From NCBI GenBank assembly GCA_017948555.1, contig JAFMYY010000010.1:147928-190730 (forward strand): a stretch of DNA of 42,803 nucleotides, read 5' to 3'. The position numbers and the translations under genes are program-made. The stretch is from Cesiribacteraceae bacterium YIM B00369. Lineage in GTDB: Bacteria; Bacteroidota; Bacteroidia; Cytophagales; Cyclobacteriaceae. This document shows, piece by piece, positions 26,890 to 35,042 of this stretch. The notes beneath the pieces were generated by a model. The model did no database searches. It was not told the DNA's origin and saw nothing but the letters and a program-made list of their open reading frames with translations. The first letter of the stretch is position 1, and each line of letters begins with the position of its first letter.

Positions 26890-28386
26890 ATGTTTAAGAA
26901 AAATATATATAAAGCAGCACTCTTTCTGACTGTACTGGTGAGTGGAGCGTGTGACAACTACCTTGACTTAAGACCTGTGAATGGTATCGTCCGTCAGGAT
27001 TTCTGGCAGACTAAGGAACAGGTTCAGTCCGCTGTGGTGGGTATTTATGCTTCCATGCTCAACGATGCTTATGCAGAAAAACTTTTTGTTTGGGGTGAGA
27101 TCCGTGCAGATATGGTTATGCCCGGTACTCTGTTAAGAGCAAGTGAGTTTGAGGTGTTTAACGGCAACATTCTGCCCACAAACGATATAGCAGACTGGAG
27201 TTCTTTTTACCAGACCATCAACTTCTGTAATACAGTAATTGAACTGGCGCCTGAGGTTATTTCCATTGACCCTACTTTTACTCAGGAAGCATTAGATGGT
27301 TATATTGCTGAGGCGCTTGCAATAAGGAGTCTGAATTATTTCTACCTGGTAAGAGCGTTCAGGGATGTTCCTTTAAAACTGGATGCCACAATAAGTGACG
27401 AAATCGCATTTGATCTTCCTAAAAGCAGTGAAGAGGATGTACTTAACCAGATTATTGCTGACCTTGAAGAGGCAGAAAGACTTGCTGTGGTTTCTTATGG
27501 TATGAACGACCATAACAAAGGCCGGATTACAAAGTATACGGTAAATGCTATTCAGGCAGATGTATACCTTTGGAAAGGTGAATATGAAAAGTGTCTGGAA
27601 GCCTGTAACAAAGTAATCAATTCAGGACAGTTTGGCCTGATTGAAGGAGAGCTTAATCCGCTTTGGTTCCAGCAGTTATATGGAGTGGGTAACTCTAACG
27701 AGAGCATTTTCGAGCTGCAGTTTAACCAGCAAAAAACAAATCCTTTCTTTAATATGTTCAGCCCTGCTGTTCAGAGAAGGTTTATTGCTGCGCCTAATGT
27801 AATTGATGAAGTGTTTACAATGGATGAAGATGATCCTTTGAATGTGGATATCAGGCTTAATGCTTCTGTAAGGCCATCCACCAGCGCCATCTGGAAATAT
27901 TTGGGTGTTACCCTGCAATCCGGCAGATCGGCTAACGACTCTTATGCACACTGGATATTTTACCGCTATGCAGATATTCTTTTGATGAAAGCAGAGGCTC
28001 TGGCCCTTATGGAAGATGGGAGAGGGGCAGAAGCACTTGAACTTGTCAATGTTGTAAGGGAGCGTGCTAATGCTCTTGAAGGAACTGCGAAAAGTATAAA
28101 CCCTGAGAATACAGGTGGTATCGTGGAATATATTCTGGAAGAAAGAGCAAGGGAATTTGCTTATGAAGGAAAGAGGTGGTTCGATTTGCTGAGAGTGGCA
28201 AGGAGAAACAATTATGAGCGCCTTGACCTGTTACTGGCTGCAGTAATGGAAAATGCACCATCTGACCGCCAGCAAAGTATAGTAGCGAAGTACAGGGATG
28301 TGAACAGCCATTACTGGCCAATTCTCCAGACAGAGATTGAGAAGAATAAAAATCTGGAGCAAAACCCATTCTACGCTACTTTTTAA
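26890..28386 (+). CDS. SusD/RagB-family surface glycan-binding lipoprotein (first copy)
   Basis: This 498-residue lipoprotein (lipobox SGAC, Cys21) opens with N-Y-L-D-L-R-P and an F-W-Q-T-K-E-Q-V segment typical of SusD. The tetratricopeptide-like helices lie at about 60-290 (for example A-D-V-Y-L-W-K-G-E-Y-E-K-C) and the C-terminal SusD region contains I-L-L-M-K-A-E-A-L and E-R-A-R-E-F-A-Y-E-G-K-R-W-F-D-L-L-R near 420-438. SusD caps the SusC channel and binds the incoming glycan. Its gene is 29 bases from the following FAS1 gene. Confidence 0.97.
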   Translation: MFKKNIYKAALFLTVLVSGACDNYLDLRPVNGIVRQDFWQTKEQVQSAVVGIYASMLNDAYAEKLFVWGEIRADMVMPGTLLRASEFEVFNGNILPTNDIADWSSFYQTINFCNTVIELAPEVISIDPTFTQEALDGYIAEALAIRSLNYFYLVRAFRDVPLKLDATISDEIAFDLPKSSEEDVLNQIIADLEEAERLAVVSYGMNDHNKGRITKYTVNAIQADVYLWKGEYEKCLEACNKVINSGQFGLIEGELNPLWFQQLYGVGNSNESIFELQFNQQKTNPFFNMFSPAVQRRFIAAPNVIDEVFTMDEDDPLNVDIRLNASVRPSTSAIWKYLGVTLQSGRSANDSYAHWIFYRYADILLMKAEALALMEDGRGAEALELVNVVRERANALEGTAKSINPENTGGIVEYILEERAREFAYEGKRWFDLLRVARRNNYERLDLLLAAVMENAPSDRQQSIVAKYRDVNSHYWPILQTEIEKNKNLEQNPFYATF

Positions 28387-28415
28387 ATATAACTTCTATA
28401 TAAAATTTTATAGTT

Positions 28416-30101
28416 ATGAAAAAAGTCTTAACCCAGGGAAAAAATTTATGGTTCAGATGTGCTGCCTTCAGCCTTCTTGTGCTTAGCTTTTTAGCCGCCT
28501 GCGAGCCGGAACAATATCCTATCGCAACTACCGATGAAGTGAACATGACCGGATACTTTCAGCAGAATCCTGAGAAGTATTCGAAATTCCTTCAGATCCT
28601 TGAAAGATCAGGAACTGATGCCTTTCTTCAGGCTTATGGTGCCTACACGATTTTTGCACCTACCAACGAAGCCGTGGATGCTTACCTGCAGGAAGAGGGA
28701 GTAACCTCCGTGGAGGAAATAGATGTGGAAGAGTTAAAGCGCATGGTCAGGTTCCACCTCATAGATGACACCCTTAAAACAGGTTCTTTCACAGATGGTA
28801 AGCTTCCAAAACCTACTATGCACGGTCAGTTTATTATTACCGGTGCTCAGAATACAGAAGGAGTTTCACGGATTACTGTAAACAGACAGGCAAACCTGCT
28901 GGAGGCAAATATTCCGGTTGGTAACGGGTTTATCCATAGTATAGATGCAGTGCTTAAACCAGCCTCACAAACTATTGCAGAGATGCTGGAGTCTGACCCG
29001 GATTATTCAATTTTTACCACCGCTTTAAAAGCAACAGGCTTTTACGATACCCTGAATGCAAGACCAAGAGGCGGGGCAGCCACGGGGCAGGGCTGGTATA
29101 CTGTTCTGGCTCAGACAGATGAAGTGTACAACAAAGCAGGGATTAACAGCTTTTCCGATCTTAAACAAAAATATTCAACAACCCCCGATCCCTCTGACCG
29201 GGCAGACAGCTTATTTCTGTATATGGCTTACAGGATATTGAACGGAAACAAGTACCTGGCCGATATAGTGGGTGCAGGCTCTCACCCAACCCTGGCACCG
29301 CAGGAAGTGGTTAGTTCTAAATTAAAAGGCGACTCTGTTTTGATCAATGAAGACATTTTTAACGGAGTTCTTGAAAAAGGTTCGCCGGTAAACAGAAGGC
29401 TCAGCGATAATACTGCCACCAATGGTGTGCTTCATTCAGTAATGAAGGATTTTGCAATTAAACTGAGAATGCCGGTACGGGTTTACTTCGATGTGGCAGA
29501 CCAGCCTGAACTTCGCGTACTTCCAACTTACCGCAAACCAGGAAGCCCCGGCGTAGCCCTTAATGCCGAGCAAATAGCAGGAATAACCATTGAAGGAAGC
29601 CAAACCGATCTCAGCTATCAGACTGTACCTGCCGGAGATGGTAACCCAAGGGCGTTTTATGATTACCTTATGATAGATGTAAGGATTGCCAAGGTAGCAG
29701 CTATTACCTTTAAGACACCTACTCTTGTAAAAGGTAAATACAAGGTTTGGATGTGTTACAGAAGAACTGCAGAGGATGGTGTTTTAACAGTATCATTCAA
29801 TGGCAAATCACTTCAGAAAACTTTCCCTTATGCTGAATATTATCCTGGCGGGGAAGAAGGAAAACTTGCAGCACAGGGATGGAAGCGTTATATGCCTGTT
29901 TCAGGTGGTAACAGCCAGGCAAGACTTGTGGGTACAATAGATGTGGAAACCACTGACAGACATGATATCACCATGAGAGTTCTGATTGATGACCACAAAG
30001 GTGCGTTGCAATTAGACATGATCCAGTTCATTCCGGTGGATGAAGATCAGCTTTGGCCAAAAGTTGCTGAAGATGGTTCATGGTTGTATCCGCAGAATTA
30101 A
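28416..30101 (+). CDS. Two-domain FAS1 lipoprotein with C-terminal beta-sandwich
   Basis: This 561-residue lipoprotein (lipobox LAAC, Cys29) has two FAS1 domains, about 38-182 and 182-350, marked by Y-T-I-F-A-P-T-N-E-A-V and G-F-I-H-S-I-D-A-V-L. Residues about 355-561 form a separate all-beta module rich in Tyr and Trp (K-Y-K-V-W-M-C-Y-R-R), ending L-Q-L-D-M-I-Q-F-I-P-V. That closing strand resembles the ends of CBM6/CBM35-type jelly rolls, so the module may bind sugar; this is inference. It occupies the place of SusE/SusF between the two SusCD pairs. No enzyme motif is visible. Confidence 0.85.
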   Translation: MKKVLTQGKNLWFRCAAFSLLVLSFLAACEPEQYPIATTDEVNMTGYFQQNPEKYSKFLQILERSGTDAFLQAYGAYTIFAPTNEAVDAYLQEEGVTSVEEIDVEELKRMVRFHLIDDTLKTGSFTDGKLPKPTMHGQFIITGAQNTEGVSRITVNRQANLLEANIPVGNGFIHSIDAVLKPASQTIAEMLESDPDYSIFTTALKATGFYDTLNARPRGGAATGQGWYTVLAQTDEVYNKAGINSFSDLKQKYSTTPDPSDRADSLFLYMAYRILNGNKYLADIVGAGSHPTLAPQEVVSSKLKGDSVLINEDIFNGVLEKGSPVNRRLSDNTATNGVLHSVMKDFAIKLRMPVRVYFDVADQPELRVLPTYRKPGSPGVALNAEQIAGITIEGSQTDLSYQTVPAGDGNPRAFYDYLMIDVRIAKVAAITFKTPTLVKGKYKVWMCYRRTAEDGVLTVSFNGKSLQKTFPYAEYYPGGEEGKLAAQGWKRYMPVSGGNSQARLVGTIDVETTDRHDITMRVLIDDHKGALQLDMIQFIPVDEDQLWPKVAEDGSWLYPQN

Positions 30102-30122
30102 TTAAGTTGTTGACCTGATATT

Positions 30123-30155
30123 TATCCTGGCAGAGGGTATCTTTCTGCCAGGGTA
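30123..30155. repeat. Intercistronic inverted repeat between two FAS1 genes
   Basis: Arms CCTGGCAGA (30126-30134) and TCTGCCAGG (30144-30152) pair perfectly and extend outward by TAT/GTA with a wobble. No T tract follows, so it is more likely a transcript-stability or processing hairpin than a terminator. Confidence 0.65.
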
Positions 30156-30197
30156 TTATAACCATCCACAGTGTACTTTTAACTGATCAATTTAAAC

Positions 30198-31682
30198 ATG
30201 ACCTCATATAAAAATATTTTACTTATAGCCTTCCTTCTCGCAGCTGTATTTGCCGGTTGTAAAGACCGGTGGGAGGAGCATATTCAGGTTTCCGGTGCTG
30301 CCTTAAATGGAAATGTGCTGGAACAGATTTCCGGCAACCCAAACCTGAGCACTTTCTATGGCTTTCTGAAGGAAACAGGGTATGATGCAACCCTTACCGG
30401 TGCCAGAGCTTTTACAGTTTGGGCTCCTACTAATGAAGCACTTCAAAGCATTGACCAGGGCATTGTTAAAAGCCCCGAAAGGCTGAAACAATTTGTAGCC
30501 AACCATATCAGTCACCAGCAGTATTATACCCACAGTGCATTGAAAGATACAGCACGTATTGAAACACTGAGTGGTAAATATATATTCTGGGGCGATGCAT
30601 CTGCAAAAGTGCTTGGCGAATCAGAAGGAGCGGAGCCGCAGAGAAATATCGCTACTTCAAACGGAGTTGTTCATTTAATCAGCGAACCTTTTACCCCCAG
30701 ACCTAATTCGTATGAGTACCTGTTATCCTCTGAACATGGAGCACAGCAATCTGCTTTTATTCAGTCTTTACAGGGTTTTCGTTTTATAGATACCCTTGCT
30801 CCGCAAATCGGGGTAAACCCGAATACAGGTCAGCCAATTTACGATACTCTGGCCGGTCTGGTTCCTTTTAATGCTTTTTTCCACAGGGGGTATGATATCT
30901 CTGATGAGGACTCTCTCAATACTTTCATTATTTTAACTGATGAAGCTTATAGCGCTGAAGTAGCTAAATTCAGGAAGTATTATAATGTGGGAAATGAGGA
31001 TTCCACAATCAGGTTCACTTCTCTGGGGGTAGTAAAAGACCTTGTTTTCAGAGGACTTTATACTCCTGAAAAGTTAGGATCCACGCTGCTGTATTCCAAA
31101 GACAGTGTACAGGTTCAGATTAATGAAGGCGATATTGTGCATGTGGAAAGAACCAGCAATGGTATTGTTTATGTGCTGGATAATATCAATATCAGCCCTG
31201 AGAATAAGCTTAAGCCAATCAGAATTGAGGGGGAGGTGATTTATGAATACGGTCTGGATGCTGAATTACGGCTCAGCCATCCTGAAAAGGCAGGATCAAT
31301 AAGGCCCCGCCTGAGAAAGCATCCTCAGTCAAAGAAGCCTTTTTATGATATATTAGCATATAATCATGGGGTTTCCGCCTTTAATATCCGCTATTGGCTC
31401 AATAATGTGAACACTACTACATACGATGTGTACATAACCACCTCTAACGATTTTAACGGAGGAACGAACTACCAGCAGAAAGTGGCCTTCAAAGACCCGA
31501 CATCTGAAGAACTTCCTTACTTTCAGGTTCCTGCAGGCGAGTACAGAAGAATACATGTAGGAAGATATACTGTGGATAAGTACGGAACTTTAGAAATGTT
31601 CCTTGTAGCCGCTGGTTCTACAAGAGCTGCTGAAAATCCGCTTAATATGGATTATGTAGAATTAGTACCTGTTGTTGAATAA
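30198..31682 (+). CDS. FAS1 lipoprotein with C-terminal beta-sandwich (third FAS1 protein)
   Basis: This 494-residue lipoprotein (lipobox FAGC, Cys21) has a clear first FAS1 domain (about 38-175, F-T-V-W-A-P-T-N-E-A-L, closing G-V-V-H-L-I-S-E-P-F) and a divergent second one (about 180-335, closing G-I-V-Y-V-L-D-N-I-N-I). The C-terminal module (about 336-494) is all-beta and ends N-M-D-Y-V-E-L-V-P, matching the end of the module in the preceding FAS1 protein. The stop codon is only 18 bases from the second susC, so it probably serves that transporter. A surface glycan-binding role is inferred from position and lipobox. Confidence 0.83.
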   Translation: MTSYKNILLIAFLLAAVFAGCKDRWEEHIQVSGAALNGNVLEQISGNPNLSTFYGFLKETGYDATLTGARAFTVWAPTNEALQSIDQGIVKSPERLKQFVANHISHQQYYTHSALKDTARIETLSGKYIFWGDASAKVLGESEGAEPQRNIATSNGVVHLISEPFTPRPNSYEYLLSSEHGAQQSAFIQSLQGFRFIDTLAPQIGVNPNTGQPIYDTLAGLVPFNAFFHRGYDISDEDSLNTFIILTDEAYSAEVAKFRKYYNVGNEDSTIRFTSLGVVKDLVFRGLYTPEKLGSTLLYSKDSVQVQINEGDIVHVERTSNGIVYVLDNINISPENKLKPIRIEGEVIYEYGLDAELRLSHPEKAGSIRPRLRKHPQSKKPFYDILAYNHGVSAFNIRYWLNNVNTTTYDVYITTSNDFNGGTNYQQKVAFKDPTSEELPYFQVPAGEYRRIHVGRYTVDKYGTLEMFLVAAGSTRAAENPLNMDYVELVPVVE

Positions 31683-31700
31683 TTAATTGTTTTAGATATT

Positions 31701-34700
31701 ATGCGGATAATTATACAAAGAATCAAAGAGATATCATTTGTCCTGGCCCTGGCGGGTTCGCCGCTGAGCCTTTTTGCCCAGGATGCGGATACAACAGCGG
31801 TAGCTGCAGAGAACCGGCAGGGAATAACGGTAACGGGTACAGTTGTGGATGCGGTATCCGGAATTCCCTTACCAGGTATTAATGTAAGTGTTCCGGGCTT
31901 TGCTGCGGACCTTACAGATATGGGGGGAAACTTTACCATTCGTGTTCCTTCTGCTTCCTCAACTATTCAGGTTGGAGGACAAGGCTCAGGCTACCAGAAT
32001 AAGGATGTGGCCCTGAAGGGCAGAAGCTCTGTGGAGGTGGTTCTGTTTTCCGAACCGTTTAATTCATTTTATGATGTGATAATGCTGCCTAACGATGAAC
32101 AAAGGCAGCAAAACAAAGTGATAAGCGCCGCAGAAACAGTTATTCCGGGTGAGGAGAAGTGGAAAGTACCTTCAGGAAGTCCTGAAAACTATTTGCAGGG
32201 CAGGGTTCCCGGCCTCAATGTGGTAAGAAGGTCCGGAGCACCGGGTGCAGGTGCGGATTTTAATATCAGAGGATTTAACTCTTTATATACCACGAACAGG
32301 CCACTTATTATTGTTGATGGAATGATTTACGACATGGGGGACCATGGGAACTCCACTATCAGCGGAAACGTGATAAATCCATTAAACTTTATCGATATTA
32401 AGGATATAGAAAATATATCTGTAATTAAGGATGCCACGGCTATGTATGGCTCCAAAGGCGCGAATGGTGCTATTTTAATTACTACTTCCAGGGCAGTAGA
32501 GCTTGCAACGAGAATCGATTTCTCCACCTATGCAGGTATTAATGTAGCTCCTCAGGGAATTCCTGTAATGGAAGCTGAAAACTACAGGGTGTACTTAACG
32601 GATGTTCTGAAGAGCAGCGGACTTTCTGACAGGGAAATTCAGTCTCTTACCTTTATGAATGAAGATCCTGAGGTTCCCGGATACTATAATTACCGGAATA
32701 ATACCGACTGGCAGAAAGAGGTTTTTGAGAACAGCTTTAACCAGAATTATTACCTGAATGTGAGGGGTGGTGATAACATTGCCCGTTATGCGCTTTCTCT
32801 TGGCTATTTAAACCAGGGTGGCGTTGTAAAATCAAACGATTTTAACAGGTATACCACACGGTTTAATGCTAACCTGAATATGTCTCCGAAATTAAAGGTG
32901 GATGCAAACATGGCATTTTCTTACGGAGAGCAGAATCTTACGCAGCAGGGAATAGCTCCAAAAACGAATCCTGTTTTTCTGAGCCTTGTAAAATCGCCAT
33001 TCTTTTCACCAAGGGTTTATTCCAATGAAGGTGTATTATCGCCAAACTTATCAGACGTAGATACCCTGAACATAGGAAATCCAACACAGTTGCTTAAGCA
33101 GCAGCAGGCAATATCTCAGAATTACCGGTTCTTCGGTTCGGTAAATGCGAGGTTTGAGATCTCTAAAGATTTCACCATCAGCTCCCTGTTTGGTATTACT
33201 AACGATAAAATACAGGAGAGCTTCTTTGTGCCAAGAAAAGGCGTGCTTTCCGATACTCTGGCAAATGGTATTGCTGAGAACAGAATGGGTAGCCAGGTAC
33301 TGCGGACCTTTGCGATTTATAACGATACCCGCTTAACATACCGGAAAAATTTTGGAACCATACACTCATTCAATGCCAGCCTGGGTGCCCGCTACATGGA
33401 TCATTCAAATGAAAGCGATTATGGTTTAGGCTACAACTCTGCTACTGATGAACTGAAAAGTGTGGGAACCGGTGCTACTGCTTTAAGAACAGTAGGTGGC
33501 AGCCTTGGCCAGTACAGGTGGCTGAATTATTATATGGGCGCTAATTACAATATGCTGAACAAATATTTCCTGACTGTAAATCTGGCGGCAGATGCATCTT
33601 CACGTTTTGGTAAAGAAGCTGACGGTTTAAATATGTTAGGTACTACATTTGGTTTATTTCCTTCAGTAGGAGCCGGCTGGCTGGTATCTTCAGAGGATTT
33701 TATGGCTGGTGCTGATTTCCTTGAAATGCTGAAGCTGAGAGCAACTTATAGCATTACCGGTAATGACGATATAGGAAATTATACTGCCAGACAGTACTAT
33801 GTAGGATCTAACTTACTTGGTTTACAGGGGCTTGTAAGAGGCAATGTAGGTAACCCTGCTTTACAGTGGGAAACAGTACAAAAAACAAATATTGGTATTG
33901 ACATGGCCTTCTTCAATGAGAGACTTGGCTTAAGTGTGGATGCCTTCAGGAATGTAACTTCCAATATGCTTTTAAGGGAATCGCTTCCTAATCCTGCCGG
34001 GTTTGATTTTCTTTTCTCAAACAGCGGAGAAATGAAAAACCAGGGGCTTGAACTTGCTTTGAACAGCCGTATAATCAACGGAGGCGATTTTAAGTGGGAT
34101 TTCACCCTGAATGCCGCCACCTACCGGAACGAAATTACTTCTTCAGGAGGCAGCGACATCATTACCCAATATGCAGGAGCAAATATTCTTACCAGGGCAG
34201 GAGAGCCGGCTAACTTATTTTATGGTTATAAAACCAACGGAGTATTTACTTCTGATGCGGATAACACAGAAGGACTCAGAACCAGAACTCCTGATGGTAC
34301 GCTGCAGCGTTTTGGTGGGGGAGATATCCGCTTTGTTGACCAGCCAACGCTTGATACCAATGGAGACGGAATATTGGATGGCGATGGAGTAATTGATGAG
34401 AACGATATGGTTGTTATAGGAAATCCAAATCCGGATTTTACCGGGCTGATAAGCTCCAGGTTTACTTATAAGAGAATTTCTCTGGATGCTGACTTTACCT
34501 TCAGCAAGGGAAATGATATTTACAATTACACCCGTGCACAGCTTGAATCCATGTCGGGCTACCAGAACCAGACACAGGCCGTATTAAACAGGTGGAGAAC
34601 AGAGGGACAGGTAACAGATATGCCTAAGGTGAGCTATGGCGACCCTATGGGAAATGCCCGCTTCTCTGACAGATGGATCGAGGATGGTTCTTACCTTCGC

Positions 34701-34922
34701 CTCAGGACTCTTTCTCTGAGCTACGATATTCCGGTTGGTAACAGCGAATATTTTAAATATGCTTCTGTTTATGCAACGGCGAATAACCTGCTTACCTTTA
34801 CTAACTACCTGGGTTATGATCCGGAGTTCAGTGCCTCCCGGAGCGTTTTTGCTCAGGGGATTGATACAGGCCTGATACCACAATTTACTTCTGTTTTATT
34901 AGGAGTGAGGATAGGGTTATAA
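31701..34922 (+). CDS. SusC-family TonB-dependent outer-membrane transporter (second copy)
   Basis: This 1073-residue protein has a signal peptide (about 1-27, LFAQ), a carboxypeptidase-regulatory-like domain (about 37-115) and a plug containing L-Q-G-R-V-P-G-L-N-V-V-R-R, F-N-I-R-G-F-N-S-L and I-S-V-I-K-D-A-T-A-M-Y-G-S-K-G-A-N-G-A. The barrel includes Y-Y-N-Y-R-N-N-T-D-W and the late R-F-S-D-R-W-I-E-D-G-S-Y-L-R-L-R motif. About 45 residues between the regulatory domain and the plug are unlike the first SusC, and overall similarity to it is low, so the two transporters probably recognise different oligosaccharides rather than being a recent duplication. The SusD partner follows after 120 bases that hold a complex inverted repeat. 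Confidence 0.96.
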   Translation: MRIIIQRIKEISFVLALAGSPLSLFAQDADTTAVAAENRQGITVTGTVVDAVSGIPLPGINVSVPGFAADLTDMGGNFTIRVPSASSTIQVGGQGSGYQNKDVALKGRSSVEVVLFSEPFNSFYDVIMLPNDEQRQQNKVISAAETVIPGEEKWKVPSGSPENYLQGRVPGLNVVRRSGAPGAGADFNIRGFNSLYTTNRPLIIVDGMIYDMGDHGNSTISGNVINPLNFIDIKDIENISVIKDATAMYGSKGANGAILITTSRAVELATRIDFSTYAGINVAPQGIPVMEAENYRVYLTDVLKSSGLSDREIQSLTFMNEDPEVPGYYNYRNNTDWQKEVFENSFNQNYYLNVRGGDNIARYALSLGYLNQGGVVKSNDFNRYTTRFNANLNMSPKLKVDANMAFSYGEQNLTQQGIAPKTNPVFLSLVKSPFFSPRVYSNEGVLSPNLSDVDTLNIGNPTQLLKQQQAISQNYRFFGSVNARFEISKDFTISSLFGITNDKIQESFFVPRKGVLSDTLANGIAENRMGSQVLRTFAIYNDTRLTYRKNFGTIHSFNASLGARYMDHSNESDYGLGYNSATDELKSVGTGATALRTVGGSLGQYRWLNYYMGANYNMLNKYFLTVNLAADASSRFGKEADGLNMLGTTFGLFPSVGAGWLVSSEDFMAGADFLEMLKLRATYSITGNDDIGNYTARQYYVGSNLLGLQGLVRGNVGNPALQWETVQKTNIGIDMAFFNERLGLSVDAFRNVTSNMLLRESLPNPAGFDFLFSNSGEMKNQGLELALNSRIINGGDFKWDFTLNAATYRNEITSSGGSDIITQYAGANILTRAGEPANLFYGYKTNGVFTSDADNTEGLRTRTPDGTLQRFGGGDIRFVDQPTLDTNGDGILDGDGVIDENDMVVIGNPNPDFTGLISSRFTYKRISLDADFTFSKGNDIYNYTRAQLESMSGYQNQTQAVLNRWRTEGQVTDMPKVSYGDPMGNARFSDRWIEDGSYLRLRTLSLSYDIPVGNSEYFKYASVYATANNLLTFTNYLGYDPEFSASRSVFAQGIDTGLIPQFTSVLLGVRIGL

Positions 34923-34960
34923 TCTTATTAAAGAGTACATTTAGTTGTAAATTATAAGTA

Positions 34961-35015
34961 CAGCCAGGCAGGGGTAAATAAAACTTCCCCTGCTGGTTTT
35001 CCTGCCTGGAGGCAG
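34961..35015 (+). promoter_or_regulatory. Overlapping inverted repeats between susC and susD
   Basis: The left arm CCAGGCAGGGG (34964-34974) can pair either with CCCCTGCTGG (34987-34996, followed by TTTT, one bulge) or, over nine bases, exactly with CCTGCCTGG (35001-35009). The second right arm can also fold on itself as CTGCC-TGGA-GGCAG (35002-35015). The first fold looks like a terminator, and the alternatives would disrupt it. Confidence 0.55.
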
Positions 35016-35042
35016 CTGTCTTAGAAAATAAAATATAAACAG

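Noticed and set aside
34923-35042. The susC-susD gap as the end of one operon and start of another
   Set aside because: The T tract is only four bases and susC-susD co-transcription is the rule, so an internal element is more likely.
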